Source: Collybia mongolica (taxonomy: Eukaryota > Basidiomycota > Agaricomycetes > Agaricales > Clitocybaceae). From it: a stretch of 64,000 nt of DNA. The notes below the pieces were generated by a model that was not told where the DNA came from, did no database searches, and worked only from the letters and a program-made list of their open reading frames with translations. The stretch covers positions 3,534,001 through 3,598,000 of the forward strand of contig JAAXNY010000008.1 in the NCBI GenBank assembly GCA_013420905.1, read 5' to 3'. Position 1 is the stretch's first letter, and each line of letters opens with the position of its first letter. The position numbers and the translations under genes were made by a program. Positions 53,401 through 63,138 of this stretch are shown here, piece by piece.

Positions 53401-53668
53401 ATATCATCTTGCCAAGCTTGGGTGCTTGTCTTCTTTCAGATAAGCTTGCATACCTTTCCAATGGTTGGATGCTTGGTACCAGAAGACTAAATGTACATTG
53501 TATGAACTCCAGGAGCTTACAGGCTTCCTACAGTTTACTTTGCAAGTGATTCCAAACTCAAGCACATTTATTCAGTATCTATTTGACTTCTCTACATCAT
53601 TTACTTCCCCCTTCATAATCTGTCACATTCCCAAATCTGCTGCAGCTAATATTCATTGGTGGCAAGTA

Positions 53669-53880
53669 CAGTGGCTCAAAAAACTGCCCCAATGTTTGTA
53701 CATTTTTGAAAGATCAATATGGTATGAAGTGCTGACATAAGCAGGGGACCTGGGGTAATTATGTAAGATACTATGACATCGTGGCTTTCCAATGGACCCT
53801 GGATCATGTGATTTGGATCAATATCCATTAAGCTATAAGCCAAACAAAATGGTTACTTATTGGGGCAGTTTTTTGACCCT
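53669..53880 (+). repeat. left inverted repeat of the mariner element
   Basis: It starts CAGTGGCTCAAAAAACTGCC. An inverted copy of the outer site, TATTGGGGCAGTTTTTTGAC, lies at its inner end (53858-53880), so each arm is bounded by two sites facing each other. Confidence 0.88.
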
Positions 53881-54029
53881 TATCTTATTTTCCATTATTC
53901 TGGCATTTATGATCCAATGCAAGAACATTATGGACTGTGGGAAGAATAAACAATGTCATGTGACTTTATTTGTATCAATTTGACATGTTGGAATTGGTTC
54001 AATCATCTTCTTGACCTCTTACCACCATC

Positions 54030-55049
54030 ATGAAAGCCATTTCTACTGCTCAGCACAATACTGTTGTTTCTCTCCTCAATGAGGGCTATTCTCAGCGTCA
54101 AATCAAGGAGAAAACTGGTCTAGGGAAGGGTACCATCAGTAGGATCAGCAAAGATGTGGATGGAAACAAAGAAAACAACCTTGGTGGCCGCCCCTCCAAG
54201 CTGTCTGTTCGTGACAAACAGTCAATTATTCGTCAAATCAAGTCAGGGAAGCTTGATAATGCAGTTCAGGCTACCCAATTCATCAATGGCATCATCCCCA
54301 ATCCTGTCACACCCCAGACAGTCAGAAATGCACTCAAGGAAAATCAATTTTATGCTGCTACAAAGAGGAAAGCTCCTCTTCTCAAACGAGCCCATCGCAT
54401 CTGGCGTCTCCAGTTTGCAAAATATCATGAAAGCTGGACTGTGGAGGACTGGAAAAGGGTTCTATGGACAGATGAGACCAAAATCAATAGGATTGGGTCA
54501 GATGGAAAGGTTTATGTCTGGAAACAAAGGGGAGAACCACCATCTGATAGAACAACATCACCTACTGTCAAACATGGAGGAGGAGGAAACCTCATGGTAT
54601 GGGGTTGTATGGGGTGGAATGGAGTGGGAAAGCTCATAGAGGTGCAGGGGAACATGGACAAGGTTCAATACTGTGAAATTTTGGAGAGTGGAGTTCAGGA
54701 AAGTTTTGAGAAGTTGGAAATGGTGGATGGCGAGCGCTACTTTCAGCAAGATAACGACCCCAAACACATATCTGGACTGGCCACACAGTGGTTTGAAGAC
54801 AACAACATTCAAGTCCTTGGCTGGCCTGCCCAATCCCCTGACATGAATCCAATAGAACACCTTTGGGAACATCTCAAGCGCCGTCTTAAAGAATATCCGA
54901 CACCACCCAAAGGAGTACATGAGTTGTGGGATAGATTGGCTGAAGAGTGGGGTGAAATTCCACCAGAGGTATGCCAAAACCTGATAGAAAGTATGCCCAG
55001 GCGGATACAAGCAGTTATAAAGGCAAAAGGTGGTCATACAAAGTATTAG
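54030..55049 (+). CDS. Tc1-like DD34E transposase
   Basis: Single-exon gene of 339 residues inside the mariner element. The N-terminus is a bipartite helix-turn-helix DNA-binding domain (YSQRQIKEKTGLGKGTISRI, then GGRPSKLSVRDKQSI). The catalytic domain follows: WTDETKINRIGSDG (first Asp), YFQQDNDPKH (second Asp), and SPDMNPIEHLWEHLKRRL with the Glu in the usual DD34E spacing. The GGGGN-LMVWGCM loop, typical of Tc1 proteins, is present. The stop is TAG at 55047-55049. Length and motifs match functional members, and no stop or frameshift occurs. It probably cuts and pastes the element at TA targets. Confidence 0.92.
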   Translation: MKAISTAQHNTVVSLLNEGYSQRQIKEKTGLGKGTISRISKDVDGNKENNLGGRPSKLSVRDKQSIIRQIKSGKLDNAVQATQFINGIIPNPVTPQTVRNALKENQFYAATKRKAPLLKRAHRIWRLQFAKYHESWTVEDWKRVLWTDETKINRIGSDGKVYVWKQRGEPPSDRTTSPTVKHGGGGNLMVWGCMGWNGVGKLIEVQGNMDKVQYCEILESGVQESFEKLEMVDGERYFQQDNDPKHISGLATQWFEDNNIQVLGWPAQSPDMNPIEHLWEHLKRRLKEYPTPPKGVHELWDRLAEEWGEIPPEVCQNLIESMPRRIQAVIKAKGGHTKY

Positions 55050-55064
55050 ATAGAAAATTAATAG

Positions 55065-55276
55065 AGGGTCAAAAAACTGCCCCAATGAGTAATCATTTTG
55101 TTTGGCCTATAGCTTAATGGGTTTTGATCCAAATCACATGATCCAGGGTCCATTGGAAAGCCACGATGTCATAGTATCTTACATAATTACCCCAGGTCCC
55201 CTGCTTATGTCAGCACTTCATACCATATTGATCTTTCAAAAATGTACAAACATTGGGGCAGTTTTTTGAGCCACTG
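55065..55276 (-). repeat. right inverted repeat of the mariner element
   Basis: Mirror of the left arm, ending GGCAGTTTTTTGAGCCACTG. The inner site GGGTCAAAAAACTGCCCC lies at 55066-55083. The outermost roughly 150 bp of both arms are identical by eye. Confidence 0.88.
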
Positions 55277-56140
55277 TATTCAGTTCACACTGGAATGGTG
55301 TGATGGTTATATTGCCTTCTTTACCATCAATTACTGTCCACACAGATGCTAGTGGCCATCAAGGTTTAGGTGGAGTAATCAGTGACCAGTGGTTTTCTGT
55401 TTGAGCCCCTTACCAACATCACATTCATGATATCCAGTTCAAGTAAATCCTTGCAACTCAGCATGCAATCCTTTGCTGGGGTGACTCATGGAGTAGTCAC
55501 CACACCACCCTCTGCAACAATGAAGTGGTTGTCTCATAATTGAATTTGGGTACCTGCAAGTCCCCTTATGCCCTGCCAGTGCCTCAAGCAATTATCATGC
55601 TAGTGGCTTGTCTCAAATTCTCTTCCTCTTCTGTTTGGATTCCTACTGAAGAGAATGTGCTTGCTGATGCCAATTCTCATTTTCAGTACACCAAACTATC
55701 CCAGCTTGCTCCACACCTTCCCCCCAGGTTCTCATTACCAAAATCCCACCTCACTGCTATGAAGCACACTCTAACATGTTAAACCATGCCACTTTTTACA
55801 TCTGCCATGGTCTCACATCCAGTACCTGAAAGACCTAATCTTCAGGTCAGAAGTCCTTTATTGGCTTCACCCACCTCCACCCCAATCTCTTGGATGAGCC
55901 AGGGGAGTTCTTGCCTGCTATGGGTAGGTCCATTATTGGGTGGATCCACTCCCTTGGAGGTCACAGACTTGGGCCCAGGGCCATTAGAAGCTACCTCTGC
56001 TGTTCATTCCCTCGATATTGATGAGAAAATCCCCTTTGCAGCCTGTGAGGGGCTGCATCACACCGAGTGCCCAGAGGGGAGGGTGGCATGGATGGTGATA
56101 CTCAACCACACAGGGAAGGGGGCACCTAAGGGCTAAGCAG

Positions 56141-56895
56141 GCTTTGTCACAAGGGAAGGATCCAGGCCTAGTTTATTGCAAAGGGGATGGCCCCATCTAC
56201 ATAGGTACACTAGAAAAATACTATGGAAAAATATTTGAAGCCTATATCAGCCTGCTAGGGCTGTACAAATAGTACAGGGGTAAACTGTCAGTAAGGAGTA
56301 AACTACTAACTGCAAAAGGGGTAAGGGATATGTCACAAGGTAGGTAGAGTTATGCTGAGGTAGTCTCAAGGTGTATGGCAGCATATAGGTATCTATATGA
56401 TAATGCAAGGTGTACCTGAGCACCTAGATGTGGGGCACATATGCACTCCCCTTACATATTAGCACATTCCTTGTGTGCCTTATTTGTCCAGCATTGGGAA
56501 TCCTAGGATCCCCAATAACCTGGTCAGTCTAGGACAAAGCCAACTCTATTCCTCAATTTCCCCAAATTTTTTTTTCATGTAGGTCTAGCACAATCAACCC
56601 TAGGTCGTATTTATAATCAGAAGCCACCTATTATCACCAACTTGTCCAAATTCACAACTGGCAATCATACAAGCAACAGCTCAAAAAGGGCTTACCGCAA
56701 ACACACAGACCCCAACACCCAACACAAGCCCCCAAATACATACGAAATAAATTATCATTCGACTTCACGACAACGACAACACAAAATGCAACAGGCAAGG
56801 TGAATTAATGCAAGTAGATCTATATCATATACTTCTCAAAAAAAAAAAAAAAAAGCAAATAAGGAAAACCGCCAAACCCACCATCCCTCACACCC
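56141..56895. other. intergenic, no gene
   Basis: The left part continues the CpG-poor Ngaro debris to about 56.6 kb. After that CpG recovers. An A run lies at about 56,841-56,855. No gene or site is supported; the 3' end of the PFF1-like gene (minus) enters from the right. Confidence 0.45.
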
Positions 56896-59800
56896 TCACA
56901 CCGTCAAAATCCCACCCACACACCCCATAAGCAGCGCATCCACCGTGCCCCCCATCCTCCACTCCACCCACGCATCCAATTTCTCAAACAGCCGCATCGC
57001 GACCCCGCCCTGCTCCTTGACCGCCTTCTTCCCCGGCCACATGCCCCCCTCCTGCAGCCCTACAAAGTTGATCACCAAGCCGCCGCCCCCGTCCCCTCCT
57101 ACAGTCGCCTCATCGAGCTTGACGACGAGGTCGACAGACCAGGTGTCTTTCCCGTAAAACGACGCTTCTTTGATGAGGTGCCGCGCGCGCTCGGCGGGCG
57201 GGTTATCGTCCAGGTTCCATTTGAACACGTGAGCGTCGAAGGCGATGACTGCGTGGGCATTCAGTCAGAGTTATGTATGCGATGAGGCGGGGAGGAGGGG
57301 AGGAGGGGGGGGAAGAGCTTACCTGTCCATATGAGCCCGGGGTGGCTGATCTCCAACGTCAGACTCCGCGTCCCAGCAGCCAAGTCCTTCACATCATTCA
57401 CGGCGGAGATCGTAAACTTGCTTTCAGCAGTCCAGGGCGAGACGTAGCCCGGCTCGACCGGGAAGGACACCTTGTACGGCGTCAAGAACTGCGGAAAGGG
57501 AAGGGGGGGGGTAGAGGCGGGCGGTCAGGGGATTTACTATATGCATGATGGGGGTATGGAGCACTCACGGCAGAGAAAGGGTATAGCGAATCCCAATCCG
57601 AGTTGTAATCATCCATGACTACAGGGACCAGCGCCGCGTCCGACGCCGCCAGAGGCGCAAACTCTTTCACGATATCATTCACCAAGAGCTCGAACCCCGG
57701 CGCGCCGTCCGCAGCGGCGACATGCAGCGACTGCTCATGCGTCGTCACCTACAACCAGCCCCAAAAAAAAAAAAAAAAAACACACAAAAAAACAAAAACT
57801 CCAATCAGCAAAAAACATCCCTCAAAAATCAACCAAACCAAACCAAACCAAACCAAAAAAAAAAAAAAGAAACGTACATTCTCCAAATGCAAGATGAACA
57901 CCCTCTTCTGGTGCATCCCATCAAACGGCACCCTCATCGCAAACACCGCCATCGCAACCGCCGTCACCACGCCCATATACACCACCCCGCGCCTCAACGC
58001 CCTCGGCCCAAACCTATGCGAAAACGGCAGCACCAACGGGAGCGCCTGCGCCCCGATGACCGACACGATCGTCGCGATTATATTATCCGCCGGCGCGTCC
58101 GCCCCGATCCGACCCGTCTACCCCCAAAAACACCATCAATCAGCCCAACCCGCCAACACCCAAGCCCATACAGGGGGGGGGGGGGAAACTAGGACGCGAA
58201 ACGCACCAACGGCACAAAAACCTCCACCACAGGGATAAGCAGCAGCACGCCCCCCAGCAGCGGGAACGCCGCGCCCACCGCATACGTCACCAGCGCGATA
58301 TCCCTCATCCCCCCCGTGATCACGCGGTTCATCATCAGCGCGAGCAGCAGCGGCAGCGCCGAGAGGAAGAACACCGCGGCCGACCCGACGCCCGCCATCT
58401 GGCCCGCGAACGCAAACGCCGCCTGCATCAGCAGCAGCGCCGTAAACGCCGTCTGCTCTCGCACCGGCCCCACCAGCACCTGTGATAGCAGCGCCCCTGC
58501 AAAAAACAGACCGACCCACCCCGACCGTTAGCACATGCGCATACAGCCTCGCGGGGGGAAGGAACACGACGTACCGAGGACCGCCGCGGGCCCGTACAGC
58601 GCAATCGCAGAGTACTGGCTCGCGAACCAGCTCATGCTCTTCCCGAGCACCCGCTGCATCACCAGCGCCACCACGTTCGGCACCACCACGCTCCCCACGA
58701 TCCCCGCGACCACCGCCACCGCGCCGCGCCGCTGCTCCCCCCACACCCCGCGGGCCCGCTTCATCGCGGCTGGCGCCGCGTCCACGTACGTCAGCCTTAC
58801 GAACGCCAGGGACGTGGCTAAAAGCGCCGAGTAGAGTATCTTCGCGGTGGTGAAGGAGTAGATGAAGAAGAACCCGAGGTAGGAGAAGAAGACCGTCGTT
58901 GGCGGTGTGTATTCTGTCAGCGTGGGGATGGGGGACCCGGGTGCGGAGAGGTAGTGGAGGAGTGCGAGTGTGTTCTCTGCCATGTTCTGGGTGGTGGTTT
59001 AGGGCGGGGAGCTTGTGATGGATGTGGGCTTACTTGGGCTACGCCTGCCTGGATGTTCTCCACCAGATCCTGTCGGAATTCCTGTTAGACGTTTGGATAG
59101 TGCTGAAAGGGATGTACGAACTTTACGCATGTGGTACAGGTAACTATTACCGATGATCGCCATCTATTCCATCGTCAAAGTTCACTCGCATGCTGGCAAG
59201 ACGAAGGAGTAAACTCACATCGAGTCCCGTCACGTTCAAGTACTGCTCAAACTGCCGAAAATCGGTGCTTTTGCGAACAAATCAGGATTCGGGTATCGCA
59301 CAACATGAAAGAGCATACTCGGACAGGATAATCCCAGAGCTGAAAATATCATGCGCGAATATCGTACCAAACGGCCTGACAAAAGAAAAAAAAAAACAGT
59401 CGTCAAAACCCAAGAGGACGCGCGAAGAACCAGAATTGAAGAGTACCTCGGAACATGCGAGTACGCCATGATCATCTCTTCCGACGTCGCTTGGAACAAT
59501 ATCTCGCGTCCCGTCGTGCCAGCAGCTTCAGGCGAATCAGTACATACCCTCTCGCAGTCCCAACAAACACCACCTCACCTTCGAGATTAATCGCCGCCCG
59601 TATCCTTACAAAAAAAAAAAAAAAAACAAAAAAAAAACGTTAGACCCAGACTCCCAACTCTATCAAAGCGACATACGTGGGCGCGACCGGATGCTGTGTC
59701 GAGAACAAATGAGACCCATCCTGCAACGATTCCTCGGCATGGTTGAACACTAAAACCCCGAATTCATAAGCCGACAAAAAAAAAAAAGCAAACGGGTGCA

Positions 59801-60611
59801 CACGGGACACAACTCACAAAACACGATCGCATGTTTCGGCTCCCAGCCCGGGGTATTCACCAGCACGCGCATGCACTCCAACATCACCCCGACCGAGATC
59901 GCGTCGTCCGCCGCCCCCGGGCTCGGCAACGTGCTGTCCAAATGCGAGTTCACCAGCACCGCATGCGCCTTCCCCTCCGGCGTCCCGTCCGAGATCCGCA
60001 CAACAATATTCGTCAGGTCCACATACGTCTTGTACAGCCTCTTATTCATCATGTCAAACCTGCAAAACCCATCAGAGCCTCAGTACAGAGATATACCGCG
60101 AGTGGGTTCGTGTGTAATAACGAACGCACCGATGGCTCCCGCTGCCCTCCTGCCGCCAAACCTCGCACTCGAGCTTGCGCCCCGTCGCAGCGACCACCTC
60201 CTCGCAGTTCCGGCGCACCAGCTCGGCCTGCTCGACCATCCACGCATCGGCCAGGGCATGCTCGTATGTCCCCACGGTCCTATACCCAATACCCTCCGAA
60301 AGGTGCTCCGCATACCCAAGAATCCGCGCCTCCGAAATCTGCGGCAGCCCCGTACTCGGGTTCGTCCTACAACCGGCACGAACGGTTCAGCTAACGGTAC
60401 GCCGTCCCGACATACAAATGTCGATGCTTACAGTTCGGTCAAGGGGCTGGGAAGTGCTGCGGACAAATGAACGCCCAAAACTTAAAGTTGGAAAGAGGGA
60501 TCAGGTACCGTAATGCTGCTTCAAGGCTAGGTAAGGCGCGCCAATAAGGACCGGGGAGATGGCAATAAGAGAGCGAAAGGGGCCCCAACGGGAGCGAGGG
60601 CGAGGGCTCAT
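56896..60611 (-). CDS. PFF1: vacuolar membrane M28 protease, PFF1-like
   Basis: Zinc aminopeptidase family M28 joined to a multi-span membrane domain, the architecture of fungal Pff1 at the vacuole membrane. From the ATG at 60611 (MSPRPRSRWGPFRSLIAISP) a chain of roughly a dozen short introns keeps the frame. The peptidase part shows ISEARILGYAEHLSEGIGYR and HAVLVNSHLDSTLPSPGAAD (zinc His and Asp). It also has VFLFNHAEESLQDGSHLFST (Glu pair), INLEAAGTTGREILFQ, IFSSGIILSDTDFRQFEQYL, and IGNSYLYHMRK (zinc His). Then come eight or so hydrophobic spans (VFFSYLGFFFIYSF, LLLALMMNRVI, LVTYAVGAAFPLLGGVLLL, IVSVIGAQALPLVLPF) and a lumenal C-terminal region ending GGILTV* at 56896-56898. Homopolymers are abundant in its introns. 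No break is visible. It is a conserved housekeeping gene. Confidence 0.87.
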
Positions 60612-61313
60612 GGTGGTTGAAGAGAGAGAGCCGCGTGTAGCCCTGAAAAAAGATCCAACCGGTTATTCAGGCGCCAGAAAGTTAAAAGAACCCGAGTCGC
60701 TCGTTTTGGGAAAAAAAACGGGCCGCCTAACCCCCAACTCCACAACTGATCACGGGCTGCCAAGCTGCCCTCTGAAAGTATGCATACATAGTAATTTTTG
60801 TTTACTTTGGGGTGCAAGATGGCTCATGTAAGAGTATGTAAGAGGAACATGCACTTGGGGTTCGGTTGGAGTAGAGTGGGGTGGGTATTTCGACTCGCTT
60901 CTCGAACTCAATGACGTAGGTCCCCGATCGGAGAGATCGTCGCAACACGTGGACCTTCAAAGCTTCATACCCTACTCCTATCACAGCACAAAGCCTGAGA
61001 TATCCCGGCACGTGAAACGTGAGAAAAGTTCAAGTATTTCGCCAGATATCCTTGCATATCAACTGAAATACCCCGCACGGAATATTTCCAGGTTATTACT
61101 CATAACTTGGACATTTTCTGATAATTTCGCTTGTCATTTCGCCAGAGTTTCGCCAAACATATCACGACCACATTTACTATACCCAGCGCGCATGCGGGGA
61201 TCGCTCCCTCCGTTTGCTCTGCCAATGCCAATCCATGACGAGGAAACAACTATATATTATTAGCTTTAACTACGTATACATCTGACAGCTGTCAAGAACA
61301 GTGATGGGAAAAA
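60612..61313. other. intergenic, divergent promoter region
   Basis: Lies between the PFF1-like gene (-) and the coiled-coil gene (+), so it should contain both promoters. I see no clear TATA for either. Short frames (60949-61263) have no family signature. Confidence 0.45.
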
Positions 61314-63112
61314 ATGGTTACATGTGATCCTCGCAAACGAACGCGTCGCGTCAACCTTCCTGTTATCTCAATAAAGTGCGATTCAACAATGAACGAGAGC
61401 TCCGCTCCTGCAACAAGCAGTCCATGTGAACCTACCTCATTTACAACCACCGGGACGCAGTCGAAGACCAAAGCAAACGCTAGCGTATTCCTGGCAACCT
61501 TGAACAAACACGACACGAGAATCAATACACTTGAAATTGACAATGAAGAGCAAGAATTGAGGATTCAAAGACTTACTGATGAAAATAAAGTGATACGACA
61601 AGAACTTGATCTCCTCAAGCGGACCGTGGCTATGCAACAGAAAGCTCAGGCCTCAGCAGATGGTCGACTGGGTGTATTGGAAGCGGATCAGCTTGCGATG
61701 AGAGAAAAAGATGGTGATGATAGCGAGAGCTCCGAGGGCGACGATGGAGAAGAAGTGGTGACTGATATGACGGCGCGCGAGCGCAAGGCGATTGAGGAAA
61801 GTTTGTCCGCGTTCTCTGATCCAAGTTTAAAGGTGTGTCAAAACCGCAATGTGCACATAGAAGAATACTCACGAAATAATCAGGAACTTACCCGTTTTGC
61901 ATTTTCCACCAAACTGAACCTCGCGAAGCTCCTACCAAAAAATCTCCCATGGTACCCCGAAAGCCCTGACAAGATGACCTGGCCGCGAATTACAGGGACT
62001 GATGACCCAGTGCTCCGTTTCCGATGGGACAAGGCCTGGGATCACGAAGACAACTTTTACTCCATTCGCATGATTATCGCATATATGAATCACCACGGCA
62101 GCAAGCTTGTACCAGCCGCTTCGGGAGCCTTGTCCAAGATCAGCTCTGATGACCTTCAGAAGCGGGTCATCGAGAAATTCACGAGCCTGCAGAAAGGCCT
62201 CCGAGATGGAGGTTATCTGAATTCACGGAACGAGCGAATTATTGCCAAGGCGGCCGAGGCATCAGCTCCCAGTGACGAGGTGCAACCAGAGGCGGGCGAA
62301 GATGCCGCGATGCAAATAAAGCTCGAGGGAAAAGCGAAGAGGTCGAAGGTATCGGTTCTGGCTAGTCGTGCCGGAGGGGTAAGTTCAATATTGTTTCATG
62401 CTGGAGTTTATTGACATTCAGTCATAGAAACTGGAGGTGAGGATGAGAAAGCGTGAAAAACTACCGCCCAATTCCCCATACCGCGACAAGAAGTACGATG
62501 CTGCATTCACAAGAAAGCTCATGTCAGATGATGAGGATGAATTTGACGCAAACGGTGCAAAAACAGCAAATTTTGTCTCACACGCTCCAGCCTATTGTAG
62601 CAAAGAGGCAAGTCAGATAAAATTTAGGCTTTACTTAGACTAACATACCCAATTGGCTGCAGCTGAAGGACCTGTTTGCTGCTGTGGATGCTGCACCAGA
62701 CCCAGATGGCTCTGCACGTTACACACGCCGTGTGATTGGACCCATTTGTGATGAGCCACCGAAGGTTGGGAAAAAGATAGAATTGAAGGCCCGGCGGTGG
62801 ATGATTGACCCAGATTGGCTTGTGAAGGAGGAGAATCAAAAGTATGATATCGAGGCCCGGATTGTGGACAATGGTAAGGCCTGGGGCGATGATGAAGATC
62901 CCGAGGTGCTGTTGGCGAAGCGAGAAAGATTGAAGGCAGATAAAAAAGTTATTGCAGACGGGAAAAAGAGGAAAACGATGGATGCTGCTGTAGAAAAAGA
63001 GACAAAGAAAGCGAAAACCAGCAAGGGTAGAAAGGGTGTGAAACCAAACAAGGCACGGGCAAGTTCCTCGGCTGTGAACGAGGATGATGGTGACGATGAC
63101 AACAGTGACTGA
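61314..63112 (+). CDS. uncharacterised coiled-coil nuclear-type protein
   Basis: I do not recognise the family beyond its likely expansion in agaricomycetes. The ATG at 61314 is used; 61389 is an alternative. The N-terminus has a clear coiled coil (LEIDNEEQELRIQRLTDENK, then VIRQELDLLKRTVAMQ), followed by an acidic Ser/Asp tract. After an intron comes a conserved-looking block (MTWPRITGTDDPVLRFRWDK, AWDHEDNFYSIRMIIAYMNH, ISSDDLQKRVIEKFTSLQKG). The last exons give KREKLPPNSPYRDKKYD and a Lys/Glu-rich tail with nuclear-targeting look (KKRKTMDAAVEKETKKAKTS). The last intron begins GCAAGT after the exon end GAG, so it is a GC-AG intron. The stop is at 63110-63112, and it runs tail to tail into the next gene with 26 bp between. 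Confidence 0.65.
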
Positions 63113-63138
63113 CATGTGAACATTCCTTGCTTACTGTA

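Larger units (their letters stand above)
53669..55276 (+). mobile_element. Tc1/mariner element, 1,608 bp, apparently intact
   Basis: Bounded by TA on both sides (53667-53668 and 55277-55278). The terminal inverted repeats are about 212 bp with only about five mismatches, all in the inner quarter. It contains one intact transposase gene. Unlike the CpG-poor host element, its coding part retains CpG dinucleotides, which marks a recent arrival. It interrupts the Ngaro RNase H region between W-W-Q and the next exon block. Confidence 0.9.
50072..56140 (+). mobile_element. Ngaro (DIRS-like) retroelement relic
   Basis: Broken pieces of an Ngaro-type element in the correct order. First a gag-like Pro/Ser-rich part with LLSTLASLITTLTTQLTQRQ (50300-50480) and IEASLLLDIACHEFCPIDL (about 50570). 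Then the N-terminal part of a reverse transcriptase (YPDCTFVDSILNIIQFG, PPLPNLCCSPLGAV, HGSSVNGGVPDD; 51470-51750). Its thumb follows (CTLYELQELTGFLQFTLQVI, 53490-53560), then RNase H (HTDASGHQGLGGVISDQW, 55330-55395; then WIPTEENVLADANSHFQY, 55640-55690). Last is the start of a tyrosine recombinase (HGLTSST, SGQKSFIGFTHLHPN; 55800-55900). The RT palm between 51.78 and 53.4 kb is missing and replaced by unidentified DNA. Stops abound. It is old and methylation-scarred, with very few CpG. Confidence 0.72.

Noticed and set aside
54558..55085. Minus-strand 175-codon frame over the mariner transposase
   Set aside because: Antisense shadow of an intact transposase with all catalytic motifs on the plus strand.
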